Assembly (NCBI GenBank): GCA_021732785.1
Contig: JAKFUG010000039.1
Location: forward strand, 1-49,878
Direction: 5' to 3'
From: Planctomycetaceae bacterium
GTDB lineage: Bacteria; Planctomycetota; Planctomycetia; Planctomycetales; Planctomycetaceae
Length of the DNA: 49,878 bases
The translations under genes and the position numbers were made by a program. Of this stretch, positions 43,414 through 49,878 are shown piece by piece. Each line of letters opens with the position of its first letter. Positions within the stretch are counted from its first letter, which is position 1. The notes below the pieces were generated by a model. The model was not told the origin of the DNA and made no database searches. It saw only the letters and a program-made list of their open reading frames with translations.

Positions 43414-43564
43414 GTGACGGTGATAACGCTTGTAAGGCCTGCGTGGCAATTTGGCGACACCCCGCCCAATCGTGAGCTAGGTTTACCGTATCGACCACCC
43501 TTGGGCCGATCGCGTGCCTCGCACGTGCTTCCCCGTTCGCCGACATGATGGAGTGATTGAAACT

Positions 43565-44893
43565 ATGGCAGCCCCCAGCTTTACCCCTTCCCGAACCGGC
43601 CGCGGTACTGGCGGCGGCGAAATGGATTTTGAAAGCCTCAAACGCCTCATTCACGGCCGTCTGGTCGAAAAACTCGATTTGTCCCGCCTGGGCGATCTCG
43701 AAGGGGACACGCTTCGCCGCGAAATCCGTCTCGTCGTCGAACACCTGTGCGATACCGAAAACCCGCTTCTCAACCGGGCCGAACGCGAACGCCTGATTGA
43801 AGAAGTGCTCGATGAAACCTTCGGCTTTGGTCCGCTCGAAATCCTGCTGAAAGAGCAAGGGATCGCGGACATCATGATCAACGGTCCCAAGGCGGTCTTC
43901 GTCGAAAAAGGGGGCCGGATTTATAAGCACGAAGTCACCTTCCGCGATAATGCGCACCTGTTGCAGATTCTCGACCGCATCGTTTCCCGCGTCGGTCGGC
44001 GGTGCGATGAATCGAACCCGATGGTCGACGCCCGTCTGCCGGATGGTTCGCGTCTCAATGCGATCATTCCGCCGCTGGCGCTGGATGGTCCTTCGCTGAC
44101 GATTCGTAAGTTCGGCTCCAAGCCGCTGGGTTTGGAAGACTTGCTGAAGTTCGGTGCGTTCACGCCGGAAATGGCGTTGCTGCTCGAAGGGGCGATCAAA
44201 GCGCGGTTGAACATCATCATCTCGGGCGGTACCGGTTCCGGGAAAACCACGCTGCTCAACACGCTGTCGAGTTTCGTGCAGAACGATCATCGCGTCATCA
44301 CCATCGAAGATGCCGCGGAATTGCAGCTCCAGCAGGAACACGTCCTGCGGTTGGAAACCCGCCCGGCGAACATCGAAGGCAAAGGCCGCGTTTCGGCGAC
44401 CGATCTGGTGAAAAACGCGCTCCGTATGCGTCCCGACCGTGTGATCATCGGCGAATGCCGCGGACCGGAATCGCTCGACATGCTGCAGGCGATGAACACC
44501 GGTCACGAAGGCTCGATGACCACGATTCACGCCAACACGCCGCGCGATGCCGTTTCCCGTCTCGAAACGATGATTTCGATGGGGGGCTTCGACATCCCGC
44601 TGAAGGCGTTGCGTCAGCAGTTCGCCGCCGCCGTCGACCTGATCATTCAGGTGCAACGACTGCAAGGGGGCCCGCGAAAAATGACTTACATCACCGAAGT
44701 GCTCAACATGGAGCAGGAAACGGTGGTCATGCAGGACATCTTCCGCTTCGTGCAGGACGGCGTCGATGAGAACAGCAAAGCCTTCGGTCACTTTGAAGCC
44801 ACCGGCGTACGCCCCTCATTCATGTCGCGCCTCGAAGGTGCCGGCGTGAAACTGCCCGCCAACTTGTTCCAGCATCGCGCTTTGGGGAAATAG
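43565..44893 (+). CDS. cpaF: Tad pilus assembly ATPase CpaF/TadA
   Basis: A 442-residue secretion ATPase of the VirB11/GspE superfamily, CpaF branch, powering Tad (Flp) pilus assembly and possibly retraction. The N-terminal domain contains [20 protein letters not shown] and [18 protein letters not shown]. The motor has Walker [13 protein letters not shown] (221-228), the Asp box [11 protein letters not shown], Walker B-like [16 protein letters not shown], and the His box [19 protein letters not shown] 43565 is preferred over an upstream GTG at 43514. It heads a cpaF-tadB-tadC set in one orientation. Confidence 0.95.
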   Translation: MAAPSFTPSRTGRGTGGGEMDFESLKRLIHGRLVEKLDLSRLGDLEGDTLRREIRLVVEHLCDTENPLLNRAERERLIEEVLDETFGFGPLEILLKEQGIADIMINGPKAVFVEKGGRIYKHEVTFRDNAHLLQILDRIVSRVGRRCDESNPMVDARLPDGSRLNAIIPPLALDGPSLTIRKFGSKPLGLEDLLKFGAFTPEMALLLEGAIKARLNIIISGGTGSGKTTLLNTLSSFVQNDHRVITIEDAAELQLQQEHVLRLETRPANIEGKGRVSATDLVKNALRMRPDRVIIGECRGPESLDMLQAMNTGHEGSMTTIHANTPRDAVSRLETMISMGGFDIPLKALRQQFAAAVDLIIQVQRLQGGPRKMTYITEVLNMEQETVVMQDIFRFVQDGVDENSKAFGHFEATGVRPSFMSRLEGAGVKLPANLFQHRALGK

Positions 44894-44965
44894 CACCCGT
44901 CATCGGTGCCGTGTCCGAGTCGTACAGCCATGATTCTGAAATGAACGGGCCGCGAGGAATTGTCC

Positions 44966-45940
44966 ATGGAACCCATCGTGCTGTTTTCGATCGTCGCCTT
45001 CCTCGGTGCCGCGGCGCTGGCGGCGGCGATCGTCAATCTGGTGTTCGACTTCCAGGCCACCAAGGCGGAAGACCGTCTGGAAGTCCTCGCCGGCGGTGGT
45101 CGCTCTCCCAGCGCTGAAGCCCGCAAGGGAATTGTCAAGGCGGACCTCGTCCAACTGGGAAAAGGCACGCTTCAAGGCCTCAATAAATTCACGCAAGGCT
45201 TTGGTTCCTGGGGGCTGTATCTGGAACAAGCCGACTCTCCAGTCACATTTCCACAATTAGTGATGATTGCCATCGGTAGTGGGATTGTCGGTTCCGCTGG
45301 CGCATTTCTCGCCAGCGCACCTTTAGCACTAGTACCGATTATTGGTTTAGTCGTCTCCTACCTGCCATTTGTATGGATCTCTTTCCGCCGGGGATCACGC
45401 TTCAAAAAGTTCGCGAAACAGCTTCCCGATGCCCTGGAACTCATCGGCCGGGCCTTGCGATCCGGCCATGCGCTCGGTTCGGGATTGAACCTCGTCGTCC
45501 ATGAAATGCCCAATCCGATCGCTCACGAATTCAGTTTGGCCTTCGAGCAGCAGAATCTCGGCGTGTCCATTGAAACCGCCCTGAAATCGATGTTGAAGCG
45601 GATGCCCAACCTCGACCTGAAATTCTTCGTCACGGCGGTCGCCATCCAGCGTCAATGCGGTGGCGACCTCGCGGAAATCCTTGACAAGATCGGTTACGTG
45701 ATCCGCGAACGTTTCAAGATTCTCGGCACCGTGCAGGCGCTCACCGGCGAAGGTCGCCTGAGCGGTGTCGTGCTGATGATTCTGCCGATCGCGATTTTCA
45801 TCGCCGTGTATTACCTCAACCCCAGCTATGTCATGCTGCTGTTCACAACCCCGCTCGGCAAGAAAATGATTACCGCAGGGATTGTAATGCAGATTATGGG
45901 TGCCTGGGTGATCAACAAGATCATTGATATTAAAGTCTGA
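44966..45940 (+). CDS. tadB: Tad pilus platform protein TadB
   Basis: A 324-residue type II secretion F-domain protein. An N-terminal helix (VLFSIVAFLGAAALAAAIVN) is followed by a cytoplasmic region, a helix pair (LVMIAIGSGIVGSAGAFLAS, LALVPIIGLVVSYLPFVWIS), the F-domain (KQLPDALELIGRALRSGHAL, AIQRQCGGDLAEILDKIG) and a C-terminal helix pair (LSGVVLMILPIAIFIAVYYL, ITAGIVMQIMGAWVINKII). The start at 44966 follows GAGGAA by nine bases. With TadC it forms the inner-membrane platform on which CpaF acts. Confidence 0.93.
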   Translation: MEPIVLFSIVAFLGAAALAAAIVNLVFDFQATKAEDRLEVLAGGGRSPSAEARKGIVKADLVQLGKGTLQGLNKFTQGFGSWGLYLEQADSPVTFPQLVMIAIGSGIVGSAGAFLASAPLALVPIIGLVVSYLPFVWISFRRGSRFKKFAKQLPDALELIGRALRSGHALGSGLNLVVHEMPNPIAHEFSLAFEQQNLGVSIETALKSMLKRMPNLDLKFFVTAVAIQRQCGGDLAEILDKIGYVIRERFKILGTVQALTGEGRLSGVVLMILPIAIFIAVYYLNPSYVMLLFTTPLGKKMITAGIVMQIMGAWVINKIIDIKV

Positions 45941-46001
45941 TTGCGGACCCACTGTCCTTCGATTGAGTCGCCGACGGTCACGCATCGAGAAAGACGTTGT
46001 T

Positions 46002-46931
46002 ATGGAAATCGCGACCCTGCTTCCGTGGGCTATTTTTGGCGGCATCACGCTCGGTTTATGGGCGGTGATTTCGATTTTCAGTGAAAAGGAAAGCCGGGCT
46101 GCCGATCGCCTGGAAGAACTGAAGAATCCCTTCCAGCGCGCCGACAAAAATCGCTCGCAAAAGAAGGGCATGGCGGCGATCATCGAACGAGCCGCTCCGG
46201 CCCTTTCTCATGCGCTGCAGCCGAAGACGGAACTGGAACAAAACGAACTTACCATTCGGATGGCCAATGCCGGATTCAATAATCCGAAAGCGCCGCAGTT
46301 GTATCTGGCGATCAAGTTCACCGCGTTGATTTGCGGCGGCTTGCTCGGCACGGGCTTCGGCATGCTGCGCTACGGCATGACACAGAACGGCTATGCGTCC
46401 ATTGCGTTGGTGGCCGGGGCCGCGTTTTACCTGCCGGAAATGGTCCTGTGGTACATCAAGTCGTGTCGCCAGCAGAAGATCTTCCTGTCGTTACCCGACG
46501 CGCTCGATTTGCTGGTGGTCTGCGTGGAAGCGGGCCTGGGTCTGGACGCGGCCATGCAGCGTGTCGCTGAAGAACTGGCGGACGTCCATGTTGAAATCGT
46601 TGCTGAAATGAACCTGGCCCTGATGCAACTCCGCATGGGGCGGACCCGGCGCGAAGTCTTGCACGACCTGGGCGTCCGCACCGGTGTCGATGACGTCAAG
46701 TCGCTGGTTGCCATTCTGATTCAAGCCGACAAATTCGGCTCCTCGATTGCGCAGGCGTTGCGCGTGCAATCGGATGCGATGCGCGTCAAACGCCGGCAAA
46801 TTGCCGAAGAAAAAGCCCAGAAAACCGCGGTGCAAATGCTCTTCCCGCTGGTGCTGTTCATCTTCCCCGGGATCTTCGTGGTCCTCGTCGGTCCCGCGGC
46901 CATCAAGATGTGCAGCGACTTGTTGAACTGA
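46002..46931 (+). CDS. tadC: Tad pilus platform protein TadC
   Basis: A 309-residue paralogue of TadB, also an F-domain membrane protein. It begins MEIATLLPWAIFGGITLGLW, has a middle helix pair (LYLAIKFTALICGGLLGTGF, GYASIALVAGAAFYLPEMVL), the F-domain with LSLPDALDLLVVCVEAGLGL and a Q-x-D-x-F-G-S-x-I-A-Q-A-L type segment (ADKFGSSIAQALRVQSDAMR), and the terminal helix LFPLVLFIFPGIFVVLVGPA. The frame is open from 45924 but that would overlap tadB; 46002 fits the family. Last gene of the tad set in the window; no pilin, prepilin peptidase or secretin gene is present nearby. Confidence 0.93.
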   Translation: MEIATLLPWAIFGGITLGLWAVISIFSEKESRAADRLEELKNPFQRADKNRSQKKGMAAIIERAAPALSHALQPKTELEQNELTIRMANAGFNNPKAPQLYLAIKFTALICGGLLGTGFGMLRYGMTQNGYASIALVAGAAFYLPEMVLWYIKSCRQQKIFLSLPDALDLLVVCVEAGLGLDAAMQRVAEELADVHVEIVAEMNLALMQLRMGRTRREVLHDLGVRTGVDDVKSLVAILIQADKFGSSIAQALRVQSDAMRVKRRQIAEEKAQKTAVQMLFPLVLFIFPGIFVVLVGPAAIKMCSDLLN

Positions 46932-46956
46932 CAAAAGCATGCAAACGCCTGCGACG

Positions 46957-47092
46957 GTAGCCATCACGCTCCGCGTGATGAGAGAATCCCGCAGAACGCG
47001 ATCTACTTCAGCCGATTGCTCTGGGATTTGTCGTTCCGAAATGGTTTGCCGATTGAAGCGCGCCGCTCATCACGGCGGAGCGTGATGGCTAC
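46957..47092. repeat. Inverted repeat, 26-27 bp arms, 83-bp spacer
   Basis: GTAGCCATCACGCTCCGCGT... (46957-46982) and its complement ending GGCGGAGCGTGATGGCTAC (47066-47092) match except for one extra base. Each arm also folds internally (ATCACGC/GCGTGAT). It occupies the convergent gap between tadC and the next gene and its right end contributes the CTA that is the stop codon of that minus-strand gene. Confidence 0.8.
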
Positions 47093-48300
47093 TTTGCGGA
47101 CTCGCCGTTGGTGTCGCTCGCAGACGCACCGCCGGTCCAGCGATCTTTCCACCCGTGGCGAAACTGCCGCGTCGGGGGCGTCGGCGTCGGCAAATCTACG
47201 GCGCTCGAAGCCCGGTCATTGCCGGTCCGTTCGCCCTTCGACCATAAGCCACCCGGCTTGATCATGTGCGGGCGGCGCACCGTCTCGAATTGACGGACCC
47301 GGTCCCGCTCTTCCAGTTCCAGGAGCACGCTGGTAATCGAATCCCGCGGAAGCGCCGCGAGGGCCGTCAACGTGTCGGTATGCAGCGGTTCATAGCGCGG
47401 CGGACGGCGCTCCGCACGGCGTTCCGAAAGCGTGAGCGAGACCAGCGTCGCGGTCAAAATCAGACCGCCCGCCACGATCAGTCCCATCATCCACGGCGGA
47501 AAAGCGGCCATGCTCGCAGGATGAGCCACGGTTTCATCCCAAATCAATTGAGTCCCGAGAATCGTCGGTGCGGCTTCGACGCCTTGCGGTGTCGCGTAAC
47601 CCTCGCGCTTGAAAAAGTAGCCGGTGACAAAGACAGGAACCCGCGATTTCGCGTCCGCTTCCAGCCCCGGTCCCAACTGCGACGTCACGACACGATAAGA
47701 GTGCGGTGCCGAATCCGGCGTCACGATCCACGCTTCATAAAGCGTTTCCAGCCCATACTGATTTCGTGCGGCACGAAACGGTGTCAGCCGCCAGAGTTCA
47801 CCCGCCAATGCGACTGCCTGACCGCGGTAAGCCGCCGGGTCGGCCATGAGATTGGCATACTGCACGTCGTGCCGCACACGGGCGTCAATGTCTTCGGGAA
47901 TGGTTCGCCGCGTTTCATCAAGCACGTCGAAAAACGCGGGCGATTCGTCAAACCGAATGCCCAGCGTGTGATCGTGAACCAGGCTGAGATCCGCCTGCAA
48001 TTGCTGATTTTGCGCAGCGGGTGGTTCTCGTCGGGGACGTGTCCGCGGAGGTGTCGCCGTCCCGAGATCGGGCGGTGGAGTCCGAAATTCATCGGCCGCC
48101 AAGTCATCTCGAAACGGCGCAGCGACGGGCTCGCCCAGAGAGACCGCATCGTCGGTGGATTCGGAGCGCGCGACCGTCGACGGTTGACGAAACGCCTGAA
48201 ACGCGATCATCACGGTGATGCACGCGATGATGAAAAACATCAATCGCCAAACCCACGACCGGGAATCGCGCTGGTCGTCGGGAGAAAATCGCAACCTCAT
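47089..48300 (-). CDS. Two-helix membrane protein of unknown function
   Basis: A ~403-residue protein starting MRLRFSPDDQRDSRSWVWRL (48300; an upstream in-frame ATG at 48384 adds a basic stretch). One transmembrane helix near the N-terminus (LMFFIIACITVMIAFQAF), a Pro-rich linker (RTPPPDLGTATPPRTRPRRE), a periplasmic domain with a repeated-looking OB-like pattern (DPAAYRGQAVALAGELWRLT, RVPVFVTGYFFKREGYATPQ), a second helix (WMMGLIVAGGLILTATLVSL) and a basic cytoplasmic tail. The GxxVxVxGxLWRL pattern suggests an OB-type fold. No named family recognised. Its stop lies within the inverted repeat. Confidence 0.65.
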   Translation of the reverse strand: MRLRFSPDDQRDSRSWVWRLMFFIIACITVMIAFQAFRQPSTVARSESTDDAVSLGEPVAAPFRDDLAADEFRTPPPDLGTATPPRTRPRREPPAAQNQQLQADLSLVHDHTLGIRFDESPAFFDVLDETRRTIPEDIDARVRHDVQYANLMADPAAYRGQAVALAGELWRLTPFRAARNQYGLETLYEAWIVTPDSAPHSYRVVTSQLGPGLEADAKSRVPVFVTGYFFKREGYATPQGVEAAPTILGTQLIWDETVAHPASMAAFPPWMMGLIVAGGLILTATLVSLTLSERRAERRPPRYEPLHTDTLTALAALPRDSITSVLLELEERDRVRQFETVRRPHMIKPGGLWSKGERTGNDRASSAVDLPTPTPPTRQFRHGWKDRWTGGASASDTNGESAK

Positions 48301-48408
48301 CGTCACTCCGCTCCATCGAAGCCACGGCACCAATACCGCCGGGTTTCCGTACCCCCGCATTCTAACCGGACTGCCTGTATCCACAATGTGAGATCGGAAC
48401 CGCCGCGC

Positions 48409-49653
48409 TTACTTCAGCGATTCCAGCAAAGCGCACGTGTCATCCAGTACATGTTCATTCTGAAAGTGCTTTTGAATCTCGCGACAGGCCGCCAGCGTTG
48501 AGGAACGATTCAGAACGGTGGTCAGCGTCTCGGCCAACCGTGGACCGTTGACGATTTGCGGTAACAGACTGGCACCGACATTCAGCCTTTGAATGCGGTC
48601 CGCCGTGTCCATCTGGTCGAACCCGAACGGGGTGATGACTTGCGGCACGCCGCCGGCAAACGCCTGCGAGGTTGTGCCGATTCCGCCGTGATGCACGATC
48701 GCGGCACAGCGCGGCATCAACGTGGCCAGCGGGACATAGTCGAAATGGACGACGCCGGGGGGCAAATCCTTCGGCACTTGATCGGCAAATTTCGTCAGCA
48801 GAATTCCGCGACGATTCATAATCCGGCAGGCTTCCGCCGAAGCGGTCAACAAGTCTTTTCCTTGTGCCATGCCGGTGCCGAAAGTAAAGACGATCGGTGG
48901 ATCACCCGCTTTCAGAAAGGCTTCCACCGCTTCTGACAATTGCGTGGTGACGGCATCAAATCGGGGAAAACCTGTTTGTCGGAATTGCTTCGGCCAGTCG
49001 GGAGACGATGCGAACCACTTCGGAAACAAACCAATCGACATGCGCTGGGCGTGAATTTCCTCGATCATGTAATGTTTCTTGCGCGGCAGTCCCAGTTCCT
49101 TGCGCACGACGCCGAGAGAACGGTCGAGCAACGGATCGAGCTTGCCGCGATCGATCAACCAGAACAGCCCACGGACGACGAAACGGGGCCACCGTTCGCC
49201 AAACTTGATACGGGGATAAACCGGTGGATTCTGGATGCTGCGGAGCGCGACCGGCTGCAGATGAACCGTGGCCGCTTTGATTCCGAGCTTTTCCTCGGCC
49301 ACGCGAACCGCCATCGCCAAAGTGCCGCCCACGAAAACCGTGTTGGGGTCTTCCTTGAACAGCTTCGCAATGAGGGCGTATTGATCACGAACGGTGCGAA
49401 GGACGATCGGGCTGCCGAGCAGAACTTCAATTCCCTGATTCGGCTTCCACAGATTGGGATCGGAGACCGTCGCCTGATAATCTTCGACGGTTCCCACGTC
49501 GATCATCTTCAGGTTCAGCCGTTCGATTTTCGGCCGGTAGTACGGATTCGCCGCGATGGTGACATTGTGCCCGCGGTTCTGCATCGCAGTGGCGAGCCCC
49601 AGGAATGGATTGACGTCGCCGTCGCTTCCCACGGGGATAAACACGAAATTCAT
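48409..49653 (-). CDS. UDP-glycosyltransferase-like protein (GT1/MGT type)
   Basis: A 414-residue GT-B fold glycosyltransferase. The N-terminal domain begins FIPVGSDGDVNPFLGLATAM with the acceptor-side glycine-rich loop. The C-terminal donor-binding domain shows VFTFGTGMAQGKDLLTASAE, VHFDYVPLATLMPRCAAIVH and the signature HHGGIGTTSQAFAGGVPQVI followed by PFGFDQMDTADRIQ. The FDQ/M-D-T tail is like macrolide- and sterol-type GT1 enzymes that glycosylate lipids or small hydrophobic acceptors. Length is typical (~400-430). Transcribed alone or with the partial gene upstream of it at the right edge. Confidence 0.88.
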   Translation of the reverse strand: MNFVFIPVGSDGDVNPFLGLATAMQNRGHNVTIAANPYYRPKIERLNLKMIDVGTVEDYQATVSDPNLWKPNQGIEVLLGSPIVLRTVRDQYALIAKLFKEDPNTVFVGGTLAMAVRVAEEKLGIKAATVHLQPVALRSIQNPPVYPRIKFGERWPRFVVRGLFWLIDRGKLDPLLDRSLGVVRKELGLPRKKHYMIEEIHAQRMSIGLFPKWFASSPDWPKQFRQTGFPRFDAVTTQLSEAVEAFLKAGDPPIVFTFGTGMAQGKDLLTASAEACRIMNRRGILLTKFADQVPKDLPPGVVHFDYVPLATLMPRCAAIVHHGGIGTTSQAFAGGVPQVITPFGFDQMDTADRIQRLNVGASLLPQIVNGPRLAETLTTVLNRSSTLAACREIQKHFQNEHVLDDTCALLESLK

Positions 49654-49767
49654 ACTCGTCGCGGCTCCAGAAACTTCGACCGTTCGTCTCTCTACCGATC
49701 ATACACGAATCCCCCACCCTTCGCTTGCTGACACGTTGATTGGTGTCGGGTCCAGGGCAATTGCATG

Positions 49768-49878
49768 TTAAACCGCGGAAAAAGCGGTCCAAATTTGTTC
49801 GAGGACGTCCTCGTCCCAGCCGGCGCGGAGTCGTTTGCCGCGGATGTTGTCTTTGACCGAAGTGTCGCACTGTAAAAT
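49768..49878 (-). CDS. C-terminal end of a gene running off the right edge
   Basis: The last 111 bases read open on the minus strand to a stop at 49768, giving 36 residues that include DTSVKDNIRGKRLRAGWDED and end IWTAFSAV. It is in the same orientation as the glycosyltransferase and ends 115 bp before it, so may be the preceding gene of one operon. Too short to assign a family; the call rests on open frame and composition. Confidence 0.4.
   Translation of the reverse strand: MLQCDTSVKDNIRGKRLRAGWDEDVLEQIWTAFSAV

Overview
The window looks like chromosome from a member of the Planctomycetota (Planctomycetaceae-type). The gene families point there: a Tat-exported DUF1501 protein, a DUF1549/DUF1553 haem-motif protein, a c-type-haem FG-GAP lipoprotein, a CxxCH secreted protein, paired ABC-2 exporters, small Cys-rich exported proteins, a dnaN-DUF721-gyrB cluster without recF, and many intergenic palindromes. 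Base composition is moderately GC-rich. No rRNA, tRNA or CRISPR array was seen.

Layout. 0-2 kb: decayed insertion-sequence remnants (a truncated IS3-type OrfB, then an ISL3-type transposase with an internal deletion and frameshift). 2.2-5.5 kb: a secreted double-esterase/SMP-30 fusion, followed by a recombination scar joining a methyltransferase remnant to an esterase fragment. 5.7-7.8 kb: a tight three-gene set of exported or membrane proteins (Cys-rich, LolA-like, DUF1573). 8-12.7 kb: replication core dnaN, dciA-like DUF721 gene, gyrB, then a small membrane protein. 12.8-17.3 kb: glycogen genes glgX and glgB plus a fragment of a maltokinase. 17.3-19.8 kb: divergent Gfo/Idh/MocA oxidoreductase and DUF1501 protein. 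19.8-23.5 kb: a four-gene ABC exporter operon. 23.6-30.6 kb: alkaline phosphatase, PfkB sugar kinase, recG, Rrf2 regulator, monohaem protein. 30.6-35.7 kb: small membrane and exported proteins, a translationally coupled toxin/immunity-like pair, DUF1549/1553 protein, FG-GAP lipoprotein.

35.8-43.3 kb is the most accessory part. It holds decayed mazEF-like and vapBC-like modules, a duplicated VOC-gene 3' end flanking the vapBC remnant, a GIY-YIG protein, a coupled pair of unknown genes, a Uma2 protein and a haem-motif protein, all punctuated by several families of hairpin repeats. Two metabolic genes lie in it: an SDR of the mannonate/fructuronate type and a KdgK-like kinase, which could act in the same hexuronate pathway. 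43.5-46.9 kb: cpaF-tadB-tadC, the motor and platform of a Tad pilus. 47-49.9 kb: a two-helix membrane protein, a GT1-type glycosyltransferase and the tail of one more gene.

No single clearly new system is proven here. The best candidates for a second look are the coupled pair at 31.4-32.3 kb, the coupled pair at 41.2-42.1 kb, the Cys-rich/LolA-like/DUF1573 trio, and the dispersed hairpin families. One of these (CCCAGGGAT stem, four copies) looks terminator-like and even supplies a stop codon.
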